Positions 8,086-18,627 are shown, counted from the stretch's first letter. The stretch is 64,000 bases of DNA from Dermacoccus abyssi (GCF_003515945.1 NZ_QWLM01000004.1:1-64000), one strand, 5' to 3'. Translations and numbers: made by a program. The notes: a model not told the origin generated them from the sequence alone.

Positions 8086-9360
8086 GTGACGCAGATCGAC
8101 ACGACCCGAGCGACCCCTTCGACGCGGCGGGCTCCCCGCCCCCACTCGGGCTGGGACGCTCCGACGCGCGTGCGCATCACGCTCACGGCGGCCTCGATCT
8201 TCGTCCTGCTCGTCGGCGCGAACCTCATCACGCCACTGTTCCCGCTGTTCTCCGCGCGCCTCGGGCTGACGACGAGCGACGTGACGCTGGCCTTCGTCGC
8301 GTACATCGTGCCGCTCGTCGTCGGGCTACCGATCGTCGGTCACTGGTCCGATCACTACGGACGACGGGCCGTCATGGCCGTCGCCGTGGTGGTCGCCCTG
8401 CTCGGGACAGCGGCGTTCGTCACGGCGCAATCGCTCGGCGCGCTCGTGCTCGGCCGCGCTCTGCACGGCGCGGCGGTCGCGCTCGCCACCGGCACCGCAG
8501 CGGCGAGCCTGCGCGACCTCCTGCGCGAGCGATCGGAACTCGCCACGGCTCTGACGCTCCTCAGCTCGGCGGGCGGCGTGGCAGCCGGCCCGTTCATCGG
8601 CGGTTTGCTCTCGCAGTTCGGCGACCCGATGCACACGCCCTACCTCGTCCACGGTGCCGCCGTCGTGGTGCTGCTCGGCCTGCTCCTCGCGGTGAAGCCG
8701 CTCCCGCCCGTCGCGCCTCCGCCCGCCGACCACCCGCGCTGGCTGACGCTCATGCCCGCCATGCCGCGCGTGTCCGCGACGACGCGTCGCATCTTCACCC
8801 TCGCTGCGGCGACCGGGTTCCTCTCCTTCGCCGTGTTCGGTTACTTCCTCGCCATCGCCCCCGGCCGCTACGCCGACCTGCTCGGCGGCTCGCGCCTCAT
8901 GGCCGGCATGCTCGCGACGATCGCACTCGGCAGCTCGGCCGCCGCACAGCTCGCTCCGATCCGCGGGGCGCACAAGGCCGCGGCGGCGCTCACCCTCATG
9001 ACCGGCGGACTCGCCCTCGCCTTCTTCGCCGACCACGCCCACACCGCACCGGCCCTCGTCGTCGCAGGCTTCCTCATCGGCGGTGGCCAGGGCGTCGCGT
9101 TCCGCACGCTGTTCGCCACGATGAGCGCGCTGACGCCGCCGCGCGAGGTGGCACGCTCGGTGAGCCTCATGTACGTGGTCACCTACTGCGGCAGCGCCAT
9201 CCCGGTGCTCGTCCTCGGCATGGCGATCGACCACTTCGGCGCAGACACACCCGTTGGCGTCTACTTCGTCGCCACCATCGTCATGGCAGCGCTGCTCGCC
9301 CTGGCCTGCCTGCGCTACCGCGTGCCGGCACGCGACGAGTTCGCCCACCACGGGCACTGA
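8086..9360 (+). CDS. MFS transporter (drug/metabolite efflux type)
   Basis: The 424-residue membrane protein has about 12 hydrophobic segments. The loop after the second helix is GHWSDHYGRRAVM, the classic G-x-x-x-D-x-x-G-R-R signature of major facilitator proteins. A polar N-terminal tail of about 25 residues precedes the first helix. The start is GTG at 8086 with GAAGGA just upstream. The layout resembles 12-helix proton antiporters that export drugs or metabolites; the substrate cannot be named. It ends 22 bp from the convergent pdxT gene. Confidence 0.8.
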   Translation: MTQIDTTRATPSTRRAPRPHSGWDAPTRVRITLTAASIFVLLVGANLITPLFPLFSARLGLTTSDVTLAFVAYIVPLVVGLPIVGHWSDHYGRRAVMAVAVVVALLGTAAFVTAQSLGALVLGRALHGAAVALATGTAAASLRDLLRERSELATALTLLSSAGGVAAGPFIGGLLSQFGDPMHTPYLVHGAAVVVLLGLLLAVKPLPPVAPPPADHPRWLTLMPAMPRVSATTRRIFTLAAATGFLSFAVFGYFLAIAPGRYADLLGGSRLMAGMLATIALGSSAAAQLAPIRGAHKAAAALTLMTGGLALAFFADHAHTAPALVVAGFLIGGGQGVAFRTLFATMSALTPPREVARSVSLMYVVTYCGSAIPVLVLGMAIDHFGADTPVGVYFVATIVMAALLALACLRYRVPARDEFAHHGH

Positions 9361-9382
9361 ACGCCCTGGGGTCGACGGGCCC

Positions 9383-10024
9383 TCACGCGTTCACCCGTTC
9401 GCGCACGACGCGCGTGAAGTAGGCGTGAACGCGGTGGTCGCCGGTGATCTCGGGGTGGAACGACGTCGCCAGGAGGTCACCCCGCCGTACGGCCACGACG
9501 CGATCGGACGCCACGCCGTTGCCCTCGGGCACTCGGGCGAGCACCTCGACATCCGGGCCGACCTCCTCGACCCACGGCGCACGGACGAACACCGCGCGCA
9601 CCGGCCCGTCACCCTCCAGAGCAGGCATCGCCAGATCGCACTCGAAAGAATCCACCTGTCGCCCGAACGCATTGCGTCGCACCGTGATCGGCAGACCACC
9701 CAGCGTCCTCTGCCCCGGCGCGCCGTTGAGGATCTCGTCGGCCAACAGAATCATTCCCGCACACGAGCCGTACACGGGCATGCCGGCATCGATGCGCTCG
9801 ACCAACGGTTCACGCAGGCCGAACGCGCGCAGGAGCTTCTCCATCGTCGTCGACTCGCCACCGGGCAGAACGAGCCCGTCCACGGCGTCCAGTTCCTCGG
9901 GCGTTCGGACTCTGACGGCGTGCGCGCCCGCCCCGCTGAGGGCTGCGAGGTGTTCGCGAACGTCACCCTGCAGAGCGAGCACGCCGATCGTCACCCCGGG
10001 GCCGGGGGTGCCGCCCACACTCAT
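9383..10024 (-). CDS. pdxT: Pyridoxal 5'-phosphate synthase glutaminase subunit
   Basis: This 213-residue class I glutamine amidotransferase starts with [12 protein letters not shown] and has [18 protein letters not shown] with the nucleophile Cys88, and near the C-terminus FHPEITGD with the His/Glu of the catalytic triad. It hydrolyses glutamine and channels ammonia to PdxS for vitamin B6 synthesis. I place the start at the ATG at 10024, preceded by GAGAGG; another in-frame ATG at 10066 would overlap pdxS by 11 bp and add 14 residues not typical of the family. It is co-transcribed downstream of pdxS. Confidence 0.93.
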   Translation of the reverse strand: MSVGGTPGPGVTIGVLALQGDVREHLAALSGAGAHAVRVRTPEELDAVDGLVLPGGESTTMEKLLRAFGLREPLVERIDAGMPVYGSCAGMILLADEILNGAPGQRTLGGLPITVRRNAFGRQVDSFECDLAMPALEGDGPVRAVFVRAPWVEEVGPDVEVLARVPEGNGVASDRVVAVRRGDLLATSFHPEITGDHRVHAYFTRVVRERVNA

Positions 10025-10055
10025 CGGACACCGCCTCTCGACGTGACGGAGGATG

Positions 10056-10952
10056 TCACCATCCACGCTCGGCGAGGCGGTGGGGCTGCGGGATGTCGTC
10101 GACGTTGAGACCGACCATCGCCTCCCCCAGCCCGCGCGAGACCTCGGCGATCACGGCGGGGTCGTCGTGGAACGTCGTCGCCTTGACGATGGCTGCCGCA
10201 CGCTCGGCCGGGTTTCCACTCTTGAAGATGCCCGAGCCGACGAACACGCCTTCGGCGCCGAGTTGCATCATCATCGCCGCGTCCGCCGGGGTGGCGATGC
10301 CCCCTGCGGTGAAGAGGACGACGGGCAGCTTGCCCAGCTCCGCGACCTCCTTGACGAGGTCGTACGGCGCCTGCAGTTCCTTCGCGGCGACGTAGAGCTC
10401 GTCCTCGGGCAGGTTCTGCAGTCGGCGGATCTCCTGACGGATCGAGCGCATGTGCGTCGTCGCGTTCGAGACGTCGCCGGTACCGGCCTCACCCTTGGAG
10501 CGGATCATCGCCGCGCCCTCGGTGACGCGGCGCAGCGCCTCGCCCAGATTCGTCGCGCCGCAGACGAACGGCACGGTGAAGGCCCACTTGTCGATGTGGT
10601 TCGCGTAGTCGGCGGGCGTGAGCACCTCGGACTCGTCGATGTAGTCGACGCCGAGGCTCTCGAGCACCTGCGCCTCCACGAAGTGGCCGATGCGCGCCTT
10701 CGCCATGACCGGAATCGAGACGGCCTCGATGATGCCGTCGATCATGTCGGGGTCGCTCATCCGGGAGACACCGCCCTGCGCGCGGATGTCCGCCGGAACC
10801 CGCTCCAGCGCCATGACGGCGACCGCGCCGGCATCCTCGGCTATCTTGGCCTGCTCCGGCGTGACGACGTCCATGATGACGCCACCCTTGAGCATCTCCG
10901 CCATCCCGCGCTTCACACGGGTGGTTCCGGTACGGCTCATGTCCTGGTTCAC
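10056..10952 (-). CDS. pdxS: Pyridoxal 5'-phosphate synthase lyase subunit
   Basis: The 298-residue (beta/alpha)8-barrel enzyme condenses ribose 5-phosphate, glyceraldehyde 3-phosphate and ammonia from PdxT into PLP. Conserved blocks are [42 protein letters not shown] with the Schiff-base Lys, and [10 protein letters not shown] with the second catalytic Lys. Length is normal. The start is GTG at 10952 with AGGAG six bases upstream. It is the first gene of the pdxST pair. No MocR-type regulator gene lies adjacent. Confidence 0.96.
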   Translation of the reverse strand: MNQDMSRTGTTRVKRGMAEMLKGGVIMDVVTPEQAKIAEDAGAVAVMALERVPADIRAQGGVSRMSDPDMIDGIIEAVSIPVMAKARIGHFVEAQVLESLGVDYIDESEVLTPADYANHIDKWAFTVPFVCGATNLGEALRRVTEGAAMIRSKGEAGTGDVSNATTHMRSIRQEIRRLQNLPEDELYVAAKELQAPYDLVKEVAELGKLPVVLFTAGGIATPADAAMMMQLGAEGVFVGSGIFKSGNPAERAAAIVKATTFHDDPAVIAEVSRGLGEAMVGLNVDDIPQPHRLAERGW

Positions 10953-11098
10953 GGGACTCCTCGCGATGGTGAACTATGGGAGAACCTCACCGTAGGCGGG
11001 CGTGGAGTCCACTTGGCGCCAAACCGTGCTCAGTGTCCCCTTCCTGCAACGCCGCTTCCGGCCATCTGCATTCGCGACGCCGAGAAGCACGAGCGACG

Positions 11099-11917
11099 TC
11101 AGCCCTGACCGCCTTCGATCGATGACGAAAGATGCTCGCCGAAGCGCTGCATGCCCCTGATCCATCGGTCGTAGTCCGCGGTCTTGCCGCGCATCATGTC
11201 GAGCACGTCGGCGTGTGGGAGGACGAGGAAGGTCTCGGCCTGCATGGCCTCCACGACGTCCCGCGCCACGTGCTCCGGGCGAAGCACCGGCCCCGACTCC
11301 GTGACCGCGCGCTGCGCGACGCGTGACCCCGCGCTCACATCGGTGAGCAGCGCCGTGTCGACGCCCATCGGACACAGGCAGGAGACGCGCACACCCTTCG
11401 TGCCGTACGTGACGGCGAGCCACTCGGCGAAGGCGACGGCGGCGTGCTTGCTCGTGGCGTAGGTGGCCGAGCCGAGTTGCGTCAGGAGCCCGGCGGCCGA
11501 CGCCGTCGAAACGAAGTAGCCCTCGCCGCGCTCGACCCACCCCGGCACGAGCGCCTGCGCTGCGCGCACGTGCGCCATGACGTTGACGTCGAACGACGCC
11601 GCCCACGCTGCCTCGTCGGCGAGGTCGGCTCCACCGCCGATACCCGCGTTCGCGGCGTAGACGTCGACGGGCCCGTCGAAGGTCTCCTCGGCCAGCGCGA
11701 TCGTGGCGGCGATGTCGGCCGGGTCAGCCGCGTTGCCCGCCCGCGCGGCGACGGCCCCGTGGGTCTGTGCGAGGCGCCCCCGCGTCGCTTCGAGGCGGTC
11801 ACCGTCGAGGTCGCTGATGACGACCTTGGCCCCCTGTTCGAGGAAGGCCTCCGCCATCGCGGCGCCGATTCCTCCCGCGGCGCCCGTGACGATGCACACC
11901 TTGCCAGCCAGCTCCAT
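11099..11917 (-). CDS. Short-chain dehydrogenase/reductase
   Basis: The 272-residue Rossmann-fold oxidoreductase has TGAAGGIG (cofactor loop, residues 11-18), NAGIGGG, STASAAG and the active-site YATSK. The Asp in ISDLDG after the second strand suggests NAD(H) preference. Substrate is unknown. A strong ribosome binding site (AAGGAG) precedes the ATG at 11917. It is divergent from the Nudix gene and shares a 144-bp promoter region with it. Confidence 0.88.
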   Translation of the reverse strand: MELAGKVCIVTGAAGGIGAAMAEAFLEQGAKVVISDLDGDRLEATRGRLAQTHGAVAARAGNAADPADIAATIALAEETFDGPVDVYAANAGIGGGADLADEAAWAASFDVNVMAHVRAAQALVPGWVERGEGYFVSTASAAGLLTQLGSATYATSKHAAVAFAEWLAVTYGTKGVRVSCLCPMGVDTALLTDVSAGSRVAQRAVTESGPVLRPEHVARDVVEAMQAETFLVLPHADVLDMMRGKTADYDRWIRGMQRFGEHLSSSIEGGQG

Positions 11918-12061
11918 GATTCGCTCCTTGCTCCGTCGCTCAACGTGTTCCCGATCACATCACACGACAGCGACAACCCCGGACACGGCCTCACCGGAAC
12001 GAGACCGGGCCGCCCGGACTTCGGGTCGAAACCAGCGAAGACGCGGGGTAGTTTCGGGGAC

Positions 12062-12538
12062 ATGACGTGGTTCCCACCCGAGATCCCGGCGTCAGCGGGC
12101 GCCATGCTCTTCGACGAGGCGGGCAACCTCCTCGTCCTCGAACCGACCTACAAGAAGGGCTGGACGATCCCCGGCGGCGCGATGGAGGCCGACGGGGAAT
12201 CACCCTGGGACGCCTGCCGCCGTGAGGTGCTCGAGGAGACGGGGCTCGTCGTCACCTCGGGGCGCCTCGTCGTCGTCGACACGCGGCCCGACAAGCAGAC
12301 GGGCACGATCGGCCTGCGCTTCCTCTTCCACTGCGGCATGCTCACCGACCAGCGGATCGCGTCGATCGAGCTGCAGGAGAGCGAGATCCGCAGCCACCGC
12401 TTCGTCGATCGAGAGGGTGCGAAAGCCCTCCTTTCCAAGCCGGTCCGACGACGCGTCCTCGCCGCCTGGGACGCACCGCACTGCCTCTACCTCGAGAACG
12501 GTCGTCCCGTGGAGGGCATCGAGACACCGGCGTCATGA
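12062..12538 (+). CDS. Nudix hydrolase
   Basis: The 158-residue protein has a complete Nudix box (G-x5-E-x7-REVLEETGL, residues about 39-61), which binds Mg2+ and cleaves nucleoside-diphosphate-linked substrates. Only the domain is present, so the substrate could be a damaged nucleotide, a sugar nucleotide or a cofactor. I chose the ATG at 12062, where the Nudix fold begins (MTWFPPEIPASAGAMLF); the frame is open much further upstream, but antisense to the SDR gene. Confidence 0.85.
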   Translation: MTWFPPEIPASAGAMLFDEAGNLLVLEPTYKKGWTIPGGAMEADGESPWDACRREVLEETGLVVTSGRLVVVDTRPDKQTGTIGLRFLFHCGMLTDQRIASIELQESEIRSHRFVDREGAKALLSKPVRRRVLAAWDAPHCLYLENGRPVEGIETPAS

Positions 12539-12671
12539 CACCGAGCCGGTGTCGGATCGGTCACATCATGAGCTCCGTGCGGAATAGCGCCCGATCGGGC
12601 AGGCTTATGCGTTGGCAGACGTGGGCGGTGCTCGCCCTCCACCGACATTCCCCGAAAGGTTGCGATTCTCC

Positions 12672-13067
12672 ATGGTCAACCCCGGCAAGGCCCTCGGCCG
12701 CGCACTCATCGGCTCGCTGTTCATCTACGGCGGCCGTAACGCTCTCGTGAACCGTCAGCACCTCACGGGTCTGATCGACAACGCGCAGGAGAAGTACGGC
12801 GTCAAGGAGAAGGTGCCCGCCACCTCCGAGCAGCTCATCCAGGCCAACGGCGCCGGCATGGTCGCCCTCGGTACGACCCTCGCGCTCGGCATCAAGCCGA
12901 ACCTGTCCGCCATCGGCCTGCTCGGCATGATCGGCGTGACGACGGCCGCTGCGCACGACTTCTGGAACCTCGAGGACCCGCAGGAGCGCAACGAGCAGAT
13001 GACGAAGTTCTTCGGCAACGTCGCCGCTGCCGGTGGCCTCATCACGCTGCTGTCGACGAAGGGCTGA
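12672..13067 (+). CDS. DoxX-family membrane protein
   Basis: The 131-residue protein has the DoxX layout: an N-terminal helix with IGSLFIYGGRNALVN, a polar loop, two central hydrophobic helices around ALGTTLALGIKPNLSAIGLL, then AAAHDFWNLEDPQERNEQM and a last helix. DoxX proteins are small membrane proteins; in mycobacteria one partners superoxide dismutase and a thiosulfate transferase in redox stress. Here no such partners adjoin. The ATG at 12672 has GAAAGG upstream and starts the family alignment. The gene ends at a convergent terminator. Confidence 0.8.
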   Translation: MVNPGKALGRALIGSLFIYGGRNALVNRQHLTGLIDNAQEKYGVKEKVPATSEQLIQANGAGMVALGTTLALGIKPNLSAIGLLGMIGVTTAAAHDFWNLEDPQERNEQMTKFFGNVAAAGGLITLLSTKG

Positions 13068-13099
13068 TCCGTCGCGCCACCAGGCGCCCAGATCGCACC

Positions 13100-13133
13100 G
13101 AAGCCGCCCTCCCCCATGGGGACGGGCGGCTTC
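13100..13133. terminator. Bidirectional hairpin terminator
   Basis: GAAGCCGCCC (13100-13109) pairs with GGGCGGCTTC (13124-13133), with a further five pairs inside. It lies between the convergent DoxX and hydroxyacid dehydrogenase genes. Confidence 0.8.
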
Positions 13134-13158
13134 GTCGTGTCGCGGCTCGACGGAGCGA

Positions 13159-14100
13159 TCAGTTGACCGGCGTCACCGCGCGGCCGTCGGCGAGCCACGT
13201 GCGCACGTTCTCCAGCACGGTGTCGGCCATCGCACGGCGCGTTTCGCGGGTGCCGCTCGCAATGTGCGGCGTGAGCACGACGTTGTCGAGCGCCATGAGA
13301 GCCTCGTTGATGTTGGGCTCGTTCGGGTAGACGTCGAGGCCCGCCCCCGCGATGGTGGCGTCGTTCAACGCCTGGACGAGCGCGTCCTCGTCGACGACGG
13401 TGCCGCGCGCGATGTTGACGAGGTAGCCCTCCGGCCCGAGCGCAGCAAGGACGTCGGCGTCGACGAGCGCCTTCGTCGCGGCACCGCCGGGCGTCAGGAC
13501 GACGAGCACCTCGGACCAGCCGGCAAGCTCTTCGGCACCGCCGAAGTAGCGGTAGCTCGTCTCGACCTCGTTGCGGTTGTGGTAGCCGATCTCGCACCGG
13601 AACCCCTCGAGCCTCGTCGCCACCTCCTGGCCGATGCGGCCGAGACCGAGGATGCCGACACGCCGCCCCGTCACCTCGCGCTGGAGCGGGAACGCGCCGT
13701 TCTTCCACTTCCCCGCGCGGGCGAACCGGTCGGACGCGCTGATCCCGCGCAGCACGTCGATGATGAGCCCGACGCCGAGGTCAGCGACGCCGTCGTTGAG
13801 GACGTCGGGGGTGTTCGAGACGGTGATGCCGCGCTCGCTCGCCGCCTCGACGTCGGTGCTGTCGTAGCCGACGCCGAAGTTCGCGATGAGTTCGAGATCG
13901 GGCAGGGCGTCCATGAGGTCGGCGTCGAAACCGGCGAACGAGGACGTCACGGCAACCTTCACGCCGGCTCCGTGCTCATCGAGGAAACTGCGACGCTCAC
14001 TCTCGTCGGCGGGCAGGCACAGCGCGCCTTCCTCGGTTGTCAGCTCCTCGGTCAGGTCGGGCAGAAGGATGTGCTGTCCCGCGATGACGACGTTGCTCAT
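13159..14100 (-). CDS. D-isomer-specific 2-hydroxyacid dehydrogenase
   Basis: This 313-residue NAD(P)-dependent enzyme has VGILGLGRIGQEV (cofactor loop), VNIARGTVVDEDAL containing the substrate-binding Arg, and LTPHIASGT with the catalytic His. It interconverts 2-oxoacids and D-2-hydroxyacids, for example glyoxylate or hydroxypyruvate. After the second Rossmann strand it has YHNRNEV rather than an acidic residue, which favours NADP(H). The start is ATG at 14100. It lies 48 bp downstream of ppc on the same strand and may be co-transcribed with it. Confidence 0.88.
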   Translation of the reverse strand: MSNVVIAGQHILLPDLTEELTTEEGALCLPADESERRSFLDEHGAGVKVAVTSSFAGFDADLMDALPDLELIANFGVGYDSTDVEAASERGITVSNTPDVLNDGVADLGVGLIIDVLRGISASDRFARAGKWKNGAFPLQREVTGRRVGILGLGRIGQEVATRLEGFRCEIGYHNRNEVETSYRYFGGAEELAGWSEVLVVLTPGGAATKALVDADVLAALGPEGYLVNIARGTVVDEDALVQALNDATIAGAGLDVYPNEPNINEALMALDNVVLTPHIASGTRETRRAMADTVLENVRTWLADGRAVTPVN

Positions 14101-14148
14101 GGCCCCATCCTGCCAACTGCCCGAACGACCGTGGGCAGCGGAGAGCCG

Positions 14149-16935
14149 TCAGCCCGAGTTGCGCAGCGCCGTGGCCAGCCCGTTCATCGTGAGCAGGATG
14201 CCGCGCTTGAGCTGCGGGTCGTCGTCACCGGCGCGGTAGCGACGCAGCAGCTCGACCTGGAGGTGGTTGAGCGGTTCGAGGTACGGGAAACGGTTGAAGA
14301 CCGAACGCTTGAGCGCCGCGTTGTCCCACAGTAGGTCGTCGTGGCCCGTGATCTTCTCGTACATCGCGAGGGTGCGCGCGTGCTCGTCACGGATCTGGCC
14401 GAAGACGCGCTCACGCAGCTCCTCGTCCTCGACGAGTTCGGCGTACTCGGCGGCCAGACCGAGATCCGACTTCGCCATGACCTGCGCCATGTTGGAGATG
14501 ACGGTCTGGAAGAACGGCCACCGCTCCGCGTACCCGCGCAGCTGCTCGAGCCGCGTCTCGTCGACACCGATCCACCGCTCGAGGGCAGCACCGGTGCCGT
14601 ACCAACCCGGCAGCATGACGCGGCACAGCGACCACGACATGACCCACGGGATGGCGCGCAGATCGTCGATGGAGTTCGTCGCCTTGCGTGAGCTGGGGCG
14701 CGAACCGATGTTGAGCTCGCCGATCTCGGCCACGGGCGTCGACGTCTTGAAGTACTCGACGAAGCCGTCGGTACGGTGCACGAGGTCGCCGTACGCCTCA
14801 CGGGCGAGCGCCGCGATCTCGTCCATCGCGGTGTAGGCGGCCTCCACCTCGTCGGGCTCGAGGCCCTCGACGTCGAGCAGCGACGATTCGAGCGTCGCGG
14901 AGACGAGCGCTTCGAGGTTGCGCGTGGCGAGCTTCGGCTCGGCGTACTTCGCGGCGATGATCTCGCCCTGCTCGGTCAGGCGAAGCGAGCCGCGGACGGC
15001 GCCGGGTGGCTGCGCGAGGATGGCCTCGTAGCTCGGGCCGCCACCACGACCGACGGTGCCGCCGCGGCCGTGGAACAGACGCAGCCGGATGGCGGCGTCC
15101 TCGGCCACCTCGACGAGGTCGAGTTCGGCGCGGTACAGCGCCCAGTTGGCGGCCATGTAGCCGCCGTCCTTGTTGGAGTCGCTGTAGCCGAGCATGATCT
15201 CCTGCAGCCCACGCTTGCCGTCGACGAGCGCCCGGTAGGCGGGCACGTCGAGCGCGGCGCGCAGCGTCGTCGCGGAGACCTGGAGATCCTCGATCGTCTC
15301 GAACAGCGGCACGATGTTCACCGAGCAGACGGGCGTGCCGCCGTCGACGGTGAGCAGGCCCGCTTCTTTGAGGAGTACGGCCGTCTCGAGCATGTCGGAG
15401 ACGCTCGTGCACATCGAGATGACGTAGTTCGGCACGGCCTGCTCGCCGAACGTCCGCACCGCGTGAGCGGCGGCCGCCGTAATGGCCAGCTCCTTCTCCG
15501 TCGTCTCGCTGAACGACGCCGACGGGCCCGCAAGGGGTCGGTTCGACGCGAGCTCGGCGGTGAGGAGTTCGACGCGGGCGTCCTCGTCGAGCGAGGCGTA
15601 GTCGTCGTGCACGCCCGCCCAGGCGAAGAGTTCGGCGATCGTCGCCTCGTGCGTCTCGGAGTTCTGACGCATATCGAGGCCGTAAAGGTGGAAGCCGAAC
15701 GTGCGCACGGCCTCACGCAGGGTGGCGAGCCGGTCGTCGGCGATGAGGTTGTCGCCGGTGCTACGCAGCGACGCGTCGACGACGTCGAGATCCGCCAGCA
15801 GATCCTCGGGCGTCTCGTACGCCGGAGCGGCTGCGTCGAGCGTCATCGCCTTGGCGTGCGCCTCGGAGAAGAAGGCCTCGAACGTCACCGACAGACGCGC
15901 GCGGACCCAGGCGAGCGCCTGACGATACGGCTCGTCATCGCGCGCGTCACCGGCGTCGGCGCCGCGCTTGGCGAGGGCGAGGAGGTCGTCGCTCGTCGGC
16001 GACATGCGAACGGACATCGACAGGCTCTTCTCGAGCTGCGCCAGCTCGTCGAGGTAGTGCCCGACGGCCGTCTCGGACGCGCGCCGCGTGGCGTAGTCGA
16101 CGACCTCGCCCGTGACGTTGGGGTTGCCGTCACGGTCGCCGCCGATCCACGAACCGGCGCGCAGCATCGGCTCCGCGCCGATGCCCTTGCCCGGGTACAG
16201 CTCGTCGAACGCGGTGCGCAGGCCGGCGTTGATCTGCGGCATGACGTCGAAGAACGCCGCGTCGTACCAGCGCAGGCCGGCGTCGATCTCGTCGGTGATC
16301 GTGATCTTCGACAGGCGGATCAGGGCCGTCTGCCACAGCGTGAGGACCCACAGCTTGATCTGGCGCAGGTTCTCCGCGTCCTCGACCGGGTCGAGGGTCA
16401 TGCGCTCGCGTTCGCGCATGAGGGACTTGATGTGGCTCTGCGCCTCGAAGACCGTGCGGCGGCGCGTCTCGGTGGGGTGGGCCGTGATGACGGGCACGAC
16501 GCTCGCGCCGGCCAGGCGCTCGGCCGCGAGGTCACCGTCGATACTCGCGCCCGCGAGCTTGCGGTAGGTGGCGGCGAGGGAGCCGTCCGGGGCCTCCTCG
16601 CCCGCCGCGATGTGGGTGGAGCGGCGGCGCTCGCGGTGCAGATCTTCGGCGATGTTCGCGAGCAGCGCGAAGTGGCTGAAGGCGCGGATGACGTGGAGGG
16701 CGTCGCGGGTGCCGAGGCCGGTGAGCGTGTCGCCGAACGATGCGCGGTCGACCTCCTGGCGACGCACGCCGAACGCGCGCACTCGGGCGTCCTCGACGAG
16801 GCCGAAGACGCGCTCGCCCTCGTGCTCACGCACGACGTCGCCGAGCAGGCCGCCGAGGAGGCGGATGTCGTCACGCAGCGGCTCGGTCTGGGAGCGGTCC
16901 GCGTCGGTCGTGATGAAGTGCAGTGGTTCGGACAT
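14149..16935 (-). CDS. ppc: Phosphoenolpyruvate carboxylase
   Basis: The 928-residue enzyme makes oxaloacetate from PEP and bicarbonate, replenishing the TCA cycle. Signature blocks are present: [12 protein letters not shown] (catalytic His153), [43 protein letters not shown] and SRPSSRK, and the C-terminus [13 protein letters not shown] is the usual ending. Length matches bacterial PEPC. I chose the ATG at 16935 with GGTGAGC just upstream instead of one 33 bases earlier. A long antisense opening covers the whole gene; only its tail (17011-17634) is a real gene. Confidence 0.96.
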   Translation of the reverse strand: MSEPLHFITTDADRSQTEPLRDDIRLLGGLLGDVVREHEGERVFGLVEDARVRAFGVRRQEVDRASFGDTLTGLGTRDALHVIRAFSHFALLANIAEDLHRERRRSTHIAAGEEAPDGSLAATYRKLAGASIDGDLAAERLAGASVVPVITAHPTETRRRTVFEAQSHIKSLMRERERMTLDPVEDAENLRQIKLWVLTLWQTALIRLSKITITDEIDAGLRWYDAAFFDVMPQINAGLRTAFDELYPGKGIGAEPMLRAGSWIGGDRDGNPNVTGEVVDYATRRASETAVGHYLDELAQLEKSLSMSVRMSPTSDDLLALAKRGADAGDARDDEPYRQALAWVRARLSVTFEAFFSEAHAKAMTLDAAAPAYETPEDLLADLDVVDASLRSTGDNLIADDRLATLREAVRTFGFHLYGLDMRQNSETHEATIAELFAWAGVHDDYASLDEDARVELLTAELASNRPLAGPSASFSETTEKELAITAAAAHAVRTFGEQAVPNYVISMCTSVSDMLETAVLLKEAGLLTVDGGTPVCSVNIVPLFETIEDLQVSATTLRAALDVPAYRALVDGKRGLQEIMLGYSDSNKDGGYMAANWALYRAELDLVEVAEDAAIRLRLFHGRGGTVGRGGGPSYEAILAQPPGAVRGSLRLTEQGEIIAAKYAEPKLATRNLEALVSATLESSLLDVEGLEPDEVEAAYTAMDEIAALAREAYGDLVHRTDGFVEYFKTSTPVAEIGELNIGSRPSSRKATNSIDDLRAIPWVMSWSLCRVMLPGWYGTGAALERWIGVDETRLEQLRGYAERWPFFQTVISNMAQVMAKSDLGLAAEYAELVEDEELRERVFGQIRDEHARTLAMYEKITGHDDLLWDNAALKRSVFNRFPYLEPLNHLQVELLRRYRAGDDDPQLKRGILLTMNGLATALRNSG

Positions 16936-17010
16936 GCTCACCAGTATGCCGAGAGCGGAGGGCGCCACGACGGAGCGTCCAGTCGGCGAAGCGTTCCCTA
17001 CGATGGCCCG

Positions 17011-17634
17011 GTGATCTCAACCGTGGTGACGGCGCTCGGCCTCGGGCTGGCCGCCGGCATCAGCCCCGGCCCCCTGCTCGTCCTCGTCGTCACCGCGACG
17101 TTGCGCGGCGGGCTGCGCCGGGGCCTCGCCGTGGCCTGTGTGCCGTTGCTCAGCGACGCCGTCGTCGTGGGCGTGACGCTCCTTGCGCTGGGCCGGATGC
17201 CGACGTCGTGGCTGGCCTGGCTCGGTGTTGTCGGTGGCATCGCGGTGGCTGCGGTCGGCGTGCAGACGATGCGCGAGGCCCGTTCGGAGAGCCTCGCGCT
17301 CGGCGCCGGAGCCCCACGCCGCACGGGTCGTGACGAGGTGCGCCGCGCCATCGCGCTGAACCTCGTCAGCCCGCACCCCTGGATCAGTTGGCTCACGTTC
17401 CTCGGGCCGCTGACGGTGACCGCGTGGCGCTCGAGTCCGGCGGCCGCGATCGCGTTCGTCGCGGTGTTCTACCTCATGCTCGTCGGCGCGAAGGCCGTCC
17501 TCGCCGTTCTCGTCTCCCGCGGGCGCGACCGACTCACGGACACCGGTTACCGCCGCGCCGTCGTCCTCGCCGGATGGGCGCTCGTGGCACTCGGCCTCGT
17601 CATGGCCGTCGAGTTCGCGACGAAGCTCGTGTGA
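17011..17634 (+). CDS. LysE/RhtB-family amino acid exporter
   Basis: The 207-residue membrane protein has about six hydrophobic segments and the LysE/RhtB N-terminal signature [18 protein letters not shown], where the GxxPGP element is diagnostic. A second conserved block, [19 protein letters not shown], also fits. Such proteins export amino acids or derivatives. The start GTG at 17011 was taken because it places the first helix at the N-terminus. It is divergent from ppc and ends 16 bp before the first copy of the 67-bp repeat. Confidence 0.82.
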   Translation: MISTVVTALGLGLAAGISPGPLLVLVVTATLRGGLRRGLAVACVPLLSDAVVVGVTLLALGRMPTSWLAWLGVVGGIAVAAVGVQTMREARSESLALGAGAPRRTGRDEVRRAIALNLVSPHPWISWLTFLGPLTVTAWRSSPAAAIAFVAVFYLMLVGAKAVLAVLVSRGRDRLTDTGYRRAVVLAGWALVALGLVMAVEFATKLV

Positions 17635-17649
17635 AGTGAGCAGCCGGCC

Positions 17650-17716
17650 CAACCTGTGAGTGTTGGCCCAGTGTGTGAGCGGCGCCGGTCACAGACCGGG
17701 CCAACACTCACATCGT
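17650..17716. repeat. 67-bp palindromic element, copy 1
   Basis: Identical to 18719-18785, 1069 bp away in the same orientation. Perfect 15-bp outer arms (17655-17669 and 17698-17712, TGTGAGTGTTGGCCC type) enclose a second 10-bp stem with one mismatch (17674-17683 with 17684-17693), so the element can fold into one long hairpin. It sits between the ends of the convergent lysE-like and DUF559 genes and touches the DUF559 stop codon; it may act as a terminator. Confidence 0.9.
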
Positions 17717-18627
17717 TATGCGGCCGTCGCCGCAGCTCGCGCCAGCATCGAGCCCACATATCCGGGGCGACGCATGTCATCGAACGTGAAACGCAGCACT
17801 CGATATCCGAGGCGAGTCAGCGCCATCTCCCGACGTTTCTCGCGGCGGAGGTCGTCGGGTGAGGCGTACTTTCCCATTCCGTCGAACTCGACGACGACGT
17901 TCGTGCCCTCGATGACGAAGTCGACCCGGGCCACGAACCGTCCGACGTCGTCGTGGACGACGACCTGCGGCACGAGTCGCACCCCGGCCACGTGTGCCTC
18001 CCACCGCACCAGTGACTCGCCGACCGATTCCACCCGACCATCGGCCAACGAGACGGCCAGGCGCGCCTCGCGAGCGCCGGGGCGCTTCCCGAAGACCTGC
18101 GACGCTTGGAGCAGGCTGGACCTAGTCACGCCCGCGTGCGCGGCGGCGTCCGCCGTCACCAGTCCCGCTCGCGGACCGTGGGCAGCGGCAATCTGAACGC
18201 AGGCCTCCTCGAGCCGCTGACATCGCAGGCCTTCGACGACCACGGTCTCGCTGCCCCACGGCATGAAGGAATGCAGCACTCCGCGCGAAGCCTGCACGCG
18301 AGGTCGGCGGGAGACCTCGACCCGTTCGGGTTCGGACAGGACGGCCACGCATTGAGCCACCGCGCTGGAACGTCCGACGAGGTACAGGTCTGGCCGTCCG
18401 GCCAACAGACTGCCGCAACGTCGAAGGTGAAGGCATCGGGCACGCTCGAACGCCGTGACGCCAACGAGTGGTGCCACGATGAGGTAGTCCCCACCGCCCA
18501 ACGACTCCAGTAGTCCGGAGGAGACCCAGGAGGCGAGGGTGCGTTTCGACACGCCCTGCCGATCGGCGTCGGAACGGTGGAAGTCATGGCGGCCTTCGGC
18601 GAGACGGCGCTTCAGCGGTTCGGTCAT
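17716..18627 (-). CDS. DUF559-type protein with AbiEi-like N-terminus
   Basis: The 303-residue protein begins with a winged-helix-like part (GVSKRTLASWVSSGLLESL and GDYLIV) resembling the AbiEi/type IV antitoxin N-terminal domain. It ends in a DUF559 domain related to very-short-patch-repair nucleases: RVDFVIEGTNVVVEFDG, then K, RREKRREMALTRLGYRVLRFT. The D-x(n)-E-x-D/K pattern fits a PD-(D/E)XK nuclease fold. Many actinobacteria carry families of such genes with unknown role; defence or a toxin-antitoxin link has been suggested from the domains. No partner toxin gene is adjacent. The gene lies exactly between two identical 67-bp repeats. Confidence 0.75.
   Translation of the reverse strand: MTEPLKRRLAEGRHDFHRSDADRQGVSKRTLASWVSSGLLESLGGGDYLIVAPLVGVTAFERARCLHLRRCGSLLAGRPDLYLVGRSSAVAQCVAVLSEPERVEVSRRPRVQASRGVLHSFMPWGSETVVVEGLRCQRLEEACVQIAAAHGPRAGLVTADAAAHAGVTRSSLLQASQVFGKRPGAREARLAVSLADGRVESVGESLVRWEAHVAGVRLVPQVVVHDDVGRFVARVDFVIEGTNVVVEFDGMGKYASPDDLRREKRREMALTRLGYRVLRFTFDDMRRPGYVGSMLARAAATAA

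Noticed and set aside
14776-17010. Long plus-strand frame running into the LysE-like gene
   Set aside because: Antisense to ppc; only the part from 17011 has transporter features.
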